From NCBI RefSeq assembly GCF_020497125.1, contig NC_059073.1, positions 18,063,225 through 18,127,224 on the forward strand: 64,000 bases of DNA, given 5' to 3'. The stretch comes from Mauremys mutica. Taxonomy: Eukaryota > Chordata > Testudines > Geoemydidae. Under the pieces are notes generated by a model. The model was not told the DNA's origin. It saw nothing but the letters and a program-made list of their open reading frames with translations, and made no database searches. Shown one piece after another: positions 22,851 through 33,323 of the stretch (the stretch's first letter is position 1; every line of letters begins with the position of its first letter). The translations under genes were made by a program, and so were the position numbers.

Positions 22851-23495
22851 GTATTAGAATCCCCAAGAGAAGGGAGTCAATATTAAGAATTTGCCTTTTG
22901 CAAAAATAGTAAAAAAAAAAATGAAGCTAACAACACTTTCATCATCTGCTGGACTCCACAGACTCTGCTGTTTGAAAGAGATGCTGAATCAGCATATGTT
23001 CTAGTTGCCATGGTTCCACCCCTTTCTGGGTGACCACACCCTCTTCATATGGTTTGTTTTAGATGCTGGCTGGCAACACAAATGCTCCTGGAGGCCTGAT
23101 TCTGCCGGCAAAACCCAGTGAATGAATCAAGCCTAATATCTTTTATATCTTGTATAAACTGTCTGTGTCTCTTCTATTATTTACTCTGTGTAAAGTATTT
23201 TGGGGGGTGGTGTGATACAATGAAAATAAAACTGCATTGTAAATTGCATTACTGTATAATTAGAAAATAAAATGAAAACAATTTATCTGTACAAGAATCC
23301 AATAGCCACAATGTACTAAGTCTCTTATATGGCAGATCTTATCAGAAAAATAATTATCTTATAAAATTACACATACAGTACTTGAATTCTCAACAGCCTC
23401 TTTCAGCAGCTACTGATGCTTCGTCGTCATAAATTCTTGGTGCTGTAAAATCACCAATCCTAAAACCTTTATTTAGGTTTAAAAGGGAGACTGTA

Positions 23496-23526
<31 letters not shown>

Positions 23527-24000
23527 AACAGCCAGAATTGCACTGTGGTTTGGTATCAGGGGGATGCTATTAACCATGTTGAATTAGCATTTTAATGTTT
23601 ACTCATGGTAGATCAGAATATATGTTTGTATAGTCTGTCCCTGGGCGCTGCCTGGAATTCCGAGTGCTCTTTGTATCCAGCATTGCCAAGACTCTCAAAA
23701 AACTTTAGGTACAAAACAAGAACAAGGACCACGCACATAGCCAAGGTCAACTGTGGCTTTGCCACAGACACTGTCTGTCTGCTTCCTAGTTTCTCCCCTG
23801 CACCAGAGGTTGTGGTATTTCCCAGGCACGAGCTCCATATGCAGTGCAGCAACTTCCCGCAGGAGAGCTGCACTGGCTGGCATGATGAAAGGTTAGAGCC
23901 AACACTCCAACTATTCCCTGGCCCTTCCCACTCACAAGCACAGACTACCTGCCTTAGGTAATTTTATAGCCTCCATTACCAAAGTACCTGAGCTCCTCGC
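22851..24000. other. Unassigned non-coding sequence
   Basis: A (TTTTC)n tract lies near 23498-23527. The 118-codon frame at 23605-23961 has no domain. Confidence 0.4.
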
Positions 24001-24195
24001 GCTTTTTATTGTATCTATTCTCACACCACCCCTAAAGGGCAAAGCAGTGCTATTGTCCCCATTCTACACACGGAAAACTGAGGCACAGACTAATGACTTG
24101 CCCAAGGTCACACAAGACGCTTGTAGCAGAGCAAGGAATTGATCCCACATCTTCCCAGTCCCCGGCTATCCCCCTAACCACTGGGTCATCCTTCC
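24001..24195 (-). mobile_element. MIR/CORE-SINE-like copy
   Basis: Complementary MIR blocks: 'ccattctacacacggaaaac', 'tgaggcacagactaatgact' and 'tgcccaaggtcacacaagac', then the tRNA-side end 'ccctaaccactgggtcatcc'. Confidence 0.8.
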
Positions 24196-24769
24196 TCTTT
24201 AGCCCCAGGGAGGCTGGTCTCCCCTCTTTGCCACTCCCCAAGGTCTCAAAAGCTGGTGTAAGGGGGCATTTTATGCCCACAGTCTGACTCTGTGTTAACA
24301 CTAAGTTAAGGTAATTATTTATATTCTGGTGGTACCTAGAGGTCCCAACCCAGTTTGAGGCCCCATTGTGACAGCCAGTGAGATTTCTTCCATCAGTGTG
24401 CAAGGGTATGAGCCCACCTCCTCCCGGCCCCTTGTTTGGAGTCTTGTTTGCTTAGGGGAGCAGGAACAAGCAGTCCTGACACACCCCAGATCACAGATTG
24501 CTAATGTCATAGGCTCTCATGGAGCCATTACAGAAATGGAGGTGACTTTTTATGCATCTCCGTGCCCCTGCAGACACACTTCTCGCAATCCGGCCCAGAA
24601 CATGTTTGGATGAACAGAAAATGTTCATATTACATGTTCATCTTGGGGTCAAGGAGAAAGGTCCAGTTTCATCATCAATCAAAAGCACACAGCTAATGTG
24701 GTGAAAACATTTTATTGGATTAAGAATCAGTAAAAGTAGTACTTGGCATAAAGGAAACGAATACTGAGA
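24196..24769. other. Unassigned non-coding sequence
   Basis: A short L2/MIR-tail-like word lies near 24340. Nothing else was recognised. Confidence 0.4.
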
Positions 24770-24941
24770 TTAACACTTTGGTGGACAGAATTAGTATCCA
24801 AAATGACCTCGACAAAGTGGCGAATTGGTCTGAATTCAGCAAAGACAAGTGCAAAGTACTTCACTTAGGATCTACCAAATGGGGACTAAATAAGTAGGTG
24901 GTTGTACTGCTGAAAAGAACCTGCAGGTTATAGTGGGTCAC
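24770..24941 (+). mobile_element. CR1 LINE, left part (ORF2 region), split by insertion
   Basis: 'aaaatgacctcgacaaagtg', 'gacaagtgcaaagtacttca' and 'cttaggatctaccaaatggg' are the CR1 ORF2 section coding for the region after the reverse-transcriptase FADD motif. It breaks at GTCAC and resumes after 25939. Confidence 0.8.
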
Positions 24942-25178
24942 TCTAAGCGTGTGGACTCACCCCTGCAGTGCCTCCTGCTGGTCTCTCAGGGAATTAGCTC
25001 GATTTCCAGCTCGGAGTGCCCTCTGCAGGCCAGTGATCTGCCACAGCTTGGCCCCCGTGTCCCTCCCAGACTCCAGTGCCCGTTTTCTCTGGGGTGCTGC
25101 CCCCTGGCAATACCCCAACAATCTCTGTGGGTCTCCCTTCCCAGGGGAGCCGCCACCCACTACCCCCACCTCGCCTCA

Positions 25179-25497
25179 GGGCTGGTCTACACTAGCGGGG
25201 GGATCGATCTAAGATACGCAACTTCAGCTACGTGAATAGCGTAGCTGAAGTCGAAGTACCTTAGATCGAATTACTTACCGTCCTCACGGCACGGGATCGA
25301 TGTCCACGGCTCCCCATGTCGACTCCGCTACCGCCGTTCGCGTTGGTGGAGTTCTGGAGTTGACAGGAGCGCGATCGGGGATCGATATATCGCGTCTAGA
25401 TGAGACACGATATATCGCGTCTAGATGAGACACGATATATCGATCCCCGAGAAATCGATTGCTACCCGCCGATATGGCCGGTAGTGAAGACGTACCC
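25179..25497. mobile_element. CpG-rich hairpin element (Harbinger-like?), copy 1
   Basis: Flanked by TCA on both sides (25176-25178 and 25498-25500), with weak terminal inverted repeats gggctggtctacact and agtgaagacgtaccc. The interior is a series of near-perfect hairpins rich in ATCGAT and CpG. It aligns with 36649-36950. A 3-bp TSD would fit PIF/Harbinger-type non-autonomous elements, but no transposase is present to confirm this. Confidence 0.7.
25383..25432 (+). repeat. 25-bp tandem duplication within hairpin element
   Basis: Two exact 25-bp units beginning 'cgatatatcgcgtctagatg', followed by a partial third. Copy 2 (36649-36950) has only one unit, so the duplication is private to this copy. 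Confidence 0.9.
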
Positions 25498-25939
25498 TCA
25501 ATCTGGGCTACTGCCAGTCCTTACCTAGCCCCCACTCACTGGGGCAGACTGCAGTATAAAAGCCACTCATCATAGGCAAGAGGGTTTGACCTGCTGCTTT
25601 CTTCTACCACCCAGTAGCTCTATGGGCCTGGAACCAGGCCCTGCACCCTGGGGAGTCACCAGACTGGAGTTCCTCTGCCTCTTCCCCAGCCCTGCTTCAC
25701 TCCCAGGTACCCTCTTACTCCCCTGCAGCCAGGCCAGTCTCCCTCCTCAGCTAGAGGAGAGAGACTGCTCAGCTTCTGGCTGCCTTGGCCTTCTTATAAG
25801 ACCCAACTGTCCTGACTGGGGCATAGCCCAGGTGTAGCTCCTTCCCCAATCAGCTTGGGCTTTTTCTCCTAGCCCCTAGCCCTCTCCCAGGGCTGGCTTC
25901 TACCTGGTCAGGGCTGGAGCAGGTAACCACCCCGCTACA

Positions 25940-26507
25940 GTCACAAATTGAATACGAGTCAGAAATGTGATGCAGTTGCAAAAAAGGCTATCATCATTCT
26001 GGGGTGAATGTGTCCAGCTTTGAGTGACACATCTTTAGGAAACTGGAAAGAGTACAGAGGAGAGCAACAAAAATGTTAAAAGATTTAGAAAACCAGATCT
26101 AGGAGGAAAGGTTAAAAAAACCTCAATGTTTAGTCTTGAGAAACAAAGACTGAGGGGGATCCTGATAGCAGTCGTCCAACGTATTAAGCACTGTTATAAA
26201 GAGGACAGAAATCAATTGTTCTCCATGTCCACTGAAGGTAGGACAAGAAGTAATGGGCTTAATCTGCAGCAAGGGAGATTAAGGTTAGATATTAGGAAAA
26301 GCTTTCTAACTCTAAGGGTAGTTAAGCTCTGGAATAGGCTTCCAAGGGATGTTGTGGAATCCCCATCATTGGAGATTTTTAAACAGGTTGGACAAGCACC
26401 TTTCAGGGATGGTTTAGGTTTACTTGGACCTGCGCCAAGCAGGGGGCTGGACTAGATGACTTTTCAGGGTGCTTCCAGCCCTGTATTTCTACGATTCCAT
26501 GATATGC
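25940..26507 (+). mobile_element. CR1 LINE, right part with 3' end
   Basis: Continues the CR1 from 24941 through 'gagtacagaggagagcaaca' and 'ggacaagaagtaatgggctt' to the CR1 3' end 'ggactagatgacttttcagg' and 'tctacgattccatgat'. The last words are the degenerate 8-bp CR1 terminal repeat. Confidence 0.9.
26126..26455 (+). pseudogene. CR1 ORF2 C-terminal remnant
   Basis: An open stretch of 109 codons encodes the C-terminal tail of CR1 ORF2p. The same tail is seen in the minus-strand CR1 at 48375-48569: both share 'TRSNGL', 'LDIRK' and 'LPR.VVE.PSLE'. It lies after the reverse-transcriptase domain and has no known catalytic role of its own. The element is split upstream, so this is a dead fragment. 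The methionine at 26126 is incidental. Confidence 0.7.
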
Positions 26508-27339
26508 TGTGAAGCTCATGTAATTTGCCGGCCTCTCCTCATGAGCTCACACAACAGCCACCAAAGCATCTTCTTGGCCTCCCACTCCACCCCGAAGTTG
26601 CAGGCACAGCAATGGCTGTCCAGGCTGCAGTGCCTCTTAGTGATACCCTTAATAATAAGAATGAAAACTGGTGCGATGGATGTGGGGAAGAAGAAGAAAT
26701 AATATTGCATTACACAGACTATTTGGTAGGATTTGGTTTTTGCTGATTTTAGTTTAATGGTGACATCACTGATAGGAGAATGAGAATTTGATTTGGACTA
26801 AGGCTATATGAAGGCCTCATCCAAAGCCCATTGATATCAGTGGGAGTCTTCCCGCTCCAATGGGCACCGGGTCATGTCTTAAAAACCTCAAGGCTTAAGA
26901 ACTTCAGGACTTCTATGGGGACAGGATTCTGCCCCCAAACTCCACATCAGTAGTTAAGGCATCCTTAAGAATCTGGACTCACAATTTGAACATTTGTTTG
27001 ATCTCTATTCTAGTCTCTTTCTCATAAGGTGTTCATCACCATGGTATCTGAGCCAATTATTTCACACCAGTCTGAACCTGAACAAAACAACAGGAGATTG
27101 GCAGAGTGAGGATCCCTATCCTAACTCCCAATCTCTTTCTTTCACCACTAAACAATGCTCTCCAAGCATTACATCATGTCACAGCTTCTACTACAGAAGA
27201 GTAGCAAAGCTTTCTTGGTAATTAGAAACCAGCGTTACAGGTGAAAGTCATAGTAAATTACACTGGAAGGAAAATATAGACAAATGGAAGTAAATGTACC
27301 TTAGAAGGAAGAGTCTGAAGTATTCATATGCAGTGATAG
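26508..27339. other. Unassigned non-coding sequence
   Basis: A 'cccattgatatcagtgggag' word near 26826 belongs to the dispersed hairpin repeat. The rest is unassigned. Confidence 0.4.
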
Positions 27340-27640
27340 CTTCTAAATTAACTGTAAATGAAAGGGTTTCATTGTGGACAACTCATAGAAAACATCTGCT
27401 GAATACTTGTATATGGAGAAGAAAGCAGACAGTCCTAGCCAGTATAGGATGAGGGATAGAGAATAATACAGAAGATACTATAATGCCATTATGTATATCA
27501 GTGGTTCACCTTCACTGTAAATCTGCCTTTTCAAAAAAGAAAAAGATGTAGCAAAAATAGAAAAGGTCCAGAGAAAGGCAATAAATAAAAACACAAAGAC
27601 AAGAAATCAACTGACCAAAGAGGCAAGGTAGTAGTAGCAG
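27340..27640 (+). mobile_element. Old CR1-like LINE, left part
   Basis: 'aaaagatgtagcaaaaatag' with 'aaaaggtccagagaaaggca' is the CR1/L3-type ORF2 3' region. Heavily decayed; it appears to continue at 28018. Confidence 0.5.
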
Positions 27641-27784
27641 CAGCTGGGATCAACTGATTATATTTCTTTCTTTAACAGCATTTGGATTTGGCAGTATCAA
27701 GTGATGCACACAGTTGAAGGAATAGAATCTTACTTTTATTACCCTCATCCTCCCTCAACCATTTTCCTTCCTATTAATTACCAT

Positions 27785-28015
27785 TATTTATATTGCTGTA
27801 GCGTCTTGGAGCGCTAGTCATGGATCAGAGCCCCATTGTGCTAAGCACTGAACAAACACATTCTTTGTCACACTTGTTTGTTGACTCTTGTTGCAATTAC
27901 ATTTGCAAGCTCCTCTGGGTAATGACTGCGTCTACCTGTGTGTACGGAGCCTCGCCCAGTGGGGCCAGAATCCACACGGAAACTTCTGAGTGCTCCTGCA
28001 AAACTAATAAATCAT
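27785..28015 (+). mobile_element. L2/MIR-type tail copies interrupting the CR1
   Basis: Two blocks of the old 'gccccattgtgctaagcact' and 'aagctcctctgggtaatgac' type occur. They lie between the two halves of the CR1-like element. Confidence 0.4.
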
Positions 28016-28017
28016 AA

Positions 28018-28420
28018 TAAGACTCCATATAAACAGAGATTAAAAAGACTAAGACTATTTTGTTTGGCGATGAGTCAAAAAAATGACAGCATGATAAAGG
28101 TGTATAAAATAAAGAGCCGTGGAAAAGGTCATTCATAAGACAAGGGCACTTTTCATTAAGCTGAATGGCAACAGTTCAAAACGGATCAAAGGAAACTTGC
28201 ATGATGCATAATTAACCCATTGACAATATTGCCACACGGTATCATTGTGGCAAGCAGCTTAGCAGGATGTTAAAAAAGCTTAGACATGAATTAGACAGTA
28301 AAAAGGGAAACACAGTTACACTAACTACAATAAAATGTCTAAATGATATTAACCCTCATGTTTCAGGACATAAACCAACCACTAAGTCTGTATACATCAT
28401 GATTCAGTCTTTAATTACTC
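28018..28420 (+). mobile_element. Old CR1-like LINE, right part
   Basis: 'gagattaaaaagactaagac', 'gcatgataaaggtgtataaa' and 'acttttcattaagctgaatg' follow the order of CR1 ORF2's C-terminal region. Many substitutions and no intact frame. Confidence 0.55.
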
Positions 28421-29102
28421 AATTACATTTTATATTTTTCCCAGGAGCCTCTGCTTCATTCCGCGTGCAGAATTAAGACTGCATGGAAAGTTATAAATCT
28501 GCTATTTCCTATCTTTTGAATGCTTGACTTTGCAACCTATATCACTTTCTTTTGACAAAATGGTTTTATATACGTAATGTAGAATATATTGACACTGTAA
28601 TATTACAAGACAACTTTAAACTTTCCATAACGAAAGTCCCAACTTTTACGGATTGGCAGAAACATTCCTTCATTGCCAGGGAAATGGACCGGACAGCTAA
28701 CTGATCTTTTCCATCTCTGACATCTATGTTTGTAGAGAAATGTTTGTTATTTCCCAATGTAACCTTCACTACAGCAGTTGCTGTGTGGCAACTGCTATGA
28801 CAAACACAGCTACCTTTCTAAATAGAAGAGTAAGTGGAACTGTGAAAAATAAACATACAATTCCAAACCAATATCTTCTAGCAGAAACATATCACATCTC
28901 CTCTTCATCTAATGGCTTTGATTTGAGAAGTGCCGTGTGGGCTGCCGAGGTGAATCATGAGAGGTTAACAAGGAGAAGTAAACGCTGGATGACACAGACA
29001 GAGCACTCCAATAGATACACATATTAAAAAACAGCAGGGATATATCAAGCAATGAACAAAAAATATATACCAGCAGTTTCATAACCTCTGACATTCTAAA
29101 TA
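28421..29102. other. Unassigned non-coding sequence
   Basis: No recognisable gene or repeat. Confidence 0.4.
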
Positions 29103-29116
29103 TTCTTGGAAATTTA

Positions 29117-29240
29117 TCAGGGGGTAGCTGTGTTAGTCTGTATCCACAAAAACAACAAGGAGTCTAGTGGCACTTTAAAGACTAACAGATTTATTTGGGC
29201 ATAAGCTTTCATGGGTAAAAAAGCTGAAGAAGTGTTGTTT
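29117..29240 (-). mobile_element. Short Penelope-like/hammerhead-motif repeat (divergent subfamily)
   Basis: 124 bp with a perfect 14-bp TSD TTCTTGGAAATTTA (29103-29116 and 29241-29254). The minus strand ends in the usual 'agactaacacagctaccccc' tail. Its motif region (gctttcatgggtaaaaaagc) is decayed. As at 3860, the insert stops at the hammerhead-like motif. Confidence 0.65.
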
Positions 29241-29254
29241 TTCTTGGAAATTTA

Positions 29255-29757
29255 GCAACTGATTGTATCTAATGTCTGAGGCTACAAAGAAAAGTATTGC
29301 ATTGCACCAGTTTATTATTTGGTTCATGACTAATTTAGCTGGCACCCAGCATGCCCAACAGTTGGTCTATGAAGACTAAGCTCTCTTGGGGGTCGACACA
29401 CAAAATATAAGTGATTTATGTGGAATAGGGCAGAATTCCAAAAGTGCACAAAGTAATATTCTCATGCTGGTTCATAGGTACCATCCTAATGCTATGTCTA
29501 TATCTGATTTATAAGGATTCCAATTTGTCTCTGATCAGTTAATGCCTGCAAGGCTGGCACAGCTTTAAAAATTTGTCTGTGTCACCAGACCTTCCTTTGG
29601 ATTCACAGGAGGTTTTGGAAATAACCGAGCTGACCTTTCCACTGCTCTGCCTCCATTTATGGGCCTTCCAGCTGCAATGTGCAGCAGATTTATTGCAAAA
29701 ATAGGAGGCAACAATCTCAAAGATGCATATAATTTAGAAGTAAAAAAAAAGTTGATA
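29255..29757. other. Unassigned non-coding sequence
   Basis: No recognisable gene or repeat. Confidence 0.4.
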
Positions 29758-29762
29758 TATGC

Positions 29763-30552
29763 TGTCATAAACAGATAGTTAAGGGTTAAGGTCTCTTTTA
29801 CCTGTAAAGGGTTAACATGCAGTACCCGATGACCACCTGACCAGAGGACCAATCAGAGACAAGATAATTTCAAATCTCTGTGGAGGGAAGCCTTTGTCTG
29901 TGTTCTTTGTTAGAGTGTTCTCTTTTTGGATCTAAGAGAGGCCAGTCATGTCTCCAAGTTCTCCTGGAGTAGTTTCTACTATTCAATAGTGAGTATTAAT
30001 TAGAAAGGCGGATTAGTCTTATAATTTGATTTCTACATTTGCAGTTGTGTGTTGCTGAAGGAATTTCTTTAATTCTGTACTGTTATTGCTTTTACTGAAA
30101 AAGAAAGGAGGGGGGATTCTCTCCAGAGATTGATAAGTTTAGACCTGTATATTGTTCCATCTTGGTTACAGAGACAGTGACTTTCTTTTTTATTCTTTAA
30201 TAAATTCTTTTCTATTAAGGACTTGGTTGGTCTTTCCTTGGGTGGATTCTCAGGGAAAGAAGAGGAGGGAGGTATCCCTCTGTAGTTAGATCCCGGTGTC
30301 TCTCCTAGGAAAAGGGAGTGGGGAGGAAGCAGGAGGGGATGGTTTATTTCTCCTGGGTGTAAGAACTCCATGGATTTGGGGCTCTTGGGATCCCCAAGGA
30401 TTTTGGGGAAGGACTATGTCCCAATCCACGTACCTGATTGGGTGGTGGCAGCTTTTACTAGATCTAAACTAGGATTTTAGTTTAGAAGAAGGATTCATGC
30501 AGGTCCCCATCTTGGAACCCAACAGCTCTAAGTGGGGGTGAGACCTATGACA
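29763..30552 (+). mobile_element. Solo LTR (790 bp)
   Basis: Begins TGTCATAAACAG and ends CTATGACA, the TG...CA rule, with an exact 5-bp TSD TATGC (29758-29762 and 30553-30557). AATAAA occurs at 30199-30204, followed by a T-rich stretch. No internal coding region, so it is a recombination-derived solo LTR of an endogenous retrovirus-like or gypsy-like element. It is not the same family as 3225 or 18900. Confidence 0.88.
30199..30204 (+). terminator. Polyadenylation signal in solo LTR
   Basis: AATAAA about 435 bp into the LTR, in the place expected for the end of R. Confidence 0.45.
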
Positions 30553-30616
30553 TATGCTTATTTCAAATATGTCTTTGCAATGACAATTCAACATAGTCTA
30601 ACTAGGCCCTGGAAAA

Positions 30617-30644
30617 CAGGACCAAATTAATCTCTAGGTAAAGC
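30617..30644 (+). repeat. 28-bp direct repeat, left copy
   Basis: Identical to 31402-31429. It begins caggaccaaattaatctcta. Confidence 0.9.
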
Positions 30645-30735
30645 CAGTTAGTCATATATGATATCAAATCCATTTCCATGTGAAGTGTGGCATCATTAAA
30701 TCCACCTGGGAGAACAAGGATATTTTGATTGGCCA

Positions 30736-30785
30736 TGCACCTTCGGACTTCGGAATTGTTTGCACCTTCGGACTTCGGGTATTGT
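30736..30785 (+). repeat. Two-unit 25-bp tandem repeat
   Basis: Unit 'tgcaccttcggacttcgg' plus 'aattgtt' (30736-30760). The second unit starts at 30761; its first 18 bases are identical. Confidence 0.85.
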
Positions 30786-30824
30786 TGCTCTCTGTTCATG
30801 CAAGAAGGACCAGGGGAGTGAGAG

Positions 30825-31180
30825 GATGAAGGAATAAGACCCCTAACAGAGTGAGATTGGGACTGGAGGAGGAGCCGAGGGAGGGAGACTGACGGGGAGC
30901 AAGTGCGGGGCAGGCAGCTCCAACAAGGAGCTGGGAGTGGGGAACTGGGAGTGACTGGGCAAGGAGATTGGGACTTGGACAGTGAGCCCAGAGTGGGAGA
31001 CTAGGACCCTCTGTGCAAGGAGACAGGGACTGGGATGAGAAGTGGAGACTAGGGCTTGATAGGGAAGGAAAATAGGATGGGGACAAGAAGCCAGGGGTGG
31101 GGGAGAAACTGGGACAGGACAGGCTGGAGAGGACATGGAAGGAAGATCAAACTGGAGGGGAATGGACAGAAGAGTCTGTG
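30825..31180 (+). repeat. Purine-rich degenerate minisatellite-like tract
   Basis: Words like 'gggactgg', 'gggagact' and 'aaggaga' recur irregularly. The long serine/proline-rich minus-strand frames here are produced by this composition. Confidence 0.55.
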
Positions 31181-31401
31181 CTCACTACAGCACGCTCCCC
31201 TCCAGAGCCTGGAATGGACCCCAAAATACTGGAGACTCACCTCTGTTGCAGCAAATATCTGTGAAACTTACTGGGAAAATGTGTCTCATCTCCTCTAGCG
31301 CTCAGCCACATGCAGGGTGACAACCTACAACTGATATAAGTTATTCGATCAGCTTGAGTGGCTCAGGTCTATGTGGTGGATCTAAAGGTTCCAATCCCAC
31401 T

Positions 31402-31429
31402 CAGGACCAAATTAATCTCTAGGTAAAGC
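31402..31429 (+). repeat. 28-bp direct repeat, right copy
   Basis: Identical to 30617-30644; see that entry. Confidence 0.9.
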
Positions 31430-32208
31430 AGATAGTGATTTTGATTCTGTGTTAGGTGTGTCCTTAAATACTTTTCAGAATTGGGATCATTTAGCATAAC
31501 CTCCTAATTCTCATTCTGCATTTGCTGACAGCTACAATCAGCTCTTTTCCTGTCCTGCTCTGCTCCGTCACAAAATGACTGTGTATGTGTACTTCATTTT
31601 GTATACGTGTATGTATTAGCATATTTTTCTCACTTTATTGCCCTTTTCCTTTCCCAACACAAGAAAAATTGCCTGCTATCCCTTGAAATTTTATGAGCCT
31701 TTAATTTTACACAACATTTTCTGCATATTTACAGTCTAATGATTTTTTTTTTAAAGAGTGAAATCAACCAAAACATCAAGCAGAAAACACTGGGAATAAA
31801 CAACATTTTAGCCAAGTACATGAGAAAATCGCATACTTTTTATGAAAAGCAGCATGGGATAAAGTATGCACAGAGAAGGCAGGACCTCACTGTTTAATGT
31901 CTCCTCTAAAAATCCTACCCTGGGGGCCCAATTCTTCACTGCCGTGCAAGCTGTGTAGTCATTTACATCCATGCAAAAACATTAATTACATTATTTAGGC
32001 ACCTAATTAATTCATGATTTCACAGAAATCATGAAATATGGGATCATTCATGAAATTAATCTTCAAAATAAAGAGACATTATTCATAACATATGCTGCAA
32101 AATGTCTGTGATTACCACAATGCAAAAAGTAGACCATAGTCATGCGGTATCACTCAATCAGCTATCCACTATGACTGGAGAGTGTCTGTCAAGTTGCAGG
32201 ACATAAAC
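31430..32208. other. Unassigned non-coding sequence
   Basis: A+T-rich; no recognisable gene or repeat. Confidence 0.4.
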
Positions 32209-32536
32209 CAGGGGCTCTCAAACTTGTTTTGCTGGGACCCCCTTTGAAAATATTTCAGGCTGTGATGACCCGCCCCACCCCCCCAAAAAAGTGATGCCCC
32301 CATAACATGCCACTCTAACTTCCTTGCTGTTGCTGGCAGTGGCTCTGCCTTCAGAGCTGGGCAGTCAGAGTGCTTCTGCTGGCCAGATGCCCAGCTCTGA
32401 TGGTAGCACTGCTGCCAGCAGCAATGCAGAAGTAAGGGTGGCAATAAGATGCTATGTCACCCTTGCTTCTGCACTGCTGCTGGCGGTGGTGCAGCCTTCA
32501 GAGCTGGATGCCTGGCCAGCAGCCACTGCTCTGTGA
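32209..32536. mobile_element. hAT-like element, left end only
   Basis: Starts CAGGGGCTCTCAAAC after 'acataaac', followed by 'tgctgggaccccctttg' as in the common hAT of this type. A matching right end and a second copy of the 8-bp flank were not found, so it is truncated. Blocks near 32330 and 32462 are internally repeated. Confidence 0.6.
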
Positions 32537-33323
32537 TTTAGTAGACTACCTTAGCCAGGGTGACTTACGAATATAACCATAGTACAGTACAATGCTTGTT
32601 CCATATATACTATATGAACACATCTGTGAGATTTGCTATTTATGCCATGACCAGCCCTTGAAAAACGTGTGATTTCTCTGTGATTTAAGTAGATTCCTAC
32701 TTATATTACCATAATGCCTAGAGGCCCCATCTGAGATTGGGGTCCATTACACTAGTTAGGCATTGTGACACTGGCAGACTAGAGGCCAGCTCATGCCAAG
32801 GCCACTAAGCCTCACTGAACACTGACAAATGCACAGCTGGAAACCAGTCTGGCTCATCTGGGTATTAGTATTTTTTAAATAGGTATTAGATTTATAGAAA
32901 TGTGTTTGGACTTGATGAAATGCTTGGGAGTTGCTGCATGCCTTAATCTCACTTATAATAGCTGCATCCCGTGTTATAAGGTAATAGTTAAATGTTTGCT
33001 CTGTAACTATAAAAATGTTTGCTATGAAACTGGAAACCCCTATAGTCAGGAGAGAAGCATTACCAAGCGAAATACTAGTTTACCACCAGAAGTGTCATCT
33101 CCTGCCCAACAAAAGAAGGCCTATAGAAACCAGACAAACCAAGGTGAAACACCAAAAAACAGACTTTGTCAATGGCTCTCCCTGCACCCCCACACCCATG
33201 AAAAGAGATTCGCAGGTGGGAGTAATGTGCATATTGATGTGATTTTTGGTGTAAGGGGCCATCTATCACAAAGGCAGGCTTGCCTGGGTAGCAAGATAGA
33301 CCAGGGGGCCCAACAGGATACTT
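32537..33323. other. Unassigned sequence, possibly old LTR material
   Basis: 32980-33250 resembles decayed LTR-type sequence ('gttataaggtaatagttaaa', 'gctatgaaactggaaacccc'), but no ends or TSD could be set. The 154-codon frame at 32900-33364 has no domain and runs into the next repeat. Confidence 0.25.

Larger units (their letters stand above)
24942..25939 (-). mobile_element. LTR-like insertion inside CR1, itself interrupted
   Basis: Splits the CR1 exactly, with a 5-bp TSD GTCAC (24937-24941 and 25940-25944). On the minus strand it begins TGTAGCGGGGTGGTTAC, identical to the element end at 58435, so this is a shared family. The TG start and 5-bp TSD suggest an LTR. There is no coding part. 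A TATA-like word lies on each strand, at 25553 (plus) and 25793-25800 (minus), so the orientation is an inference from the TG end. It is interrupted at 25179-25497. Confidence 0.65.

Noticed and set aside
30796..31136. Serine/proline-rich minus-strand frames of about 97 codons
   Set aside because: The complement of a degenerate purine-rich tract; periodic composition, not coding.
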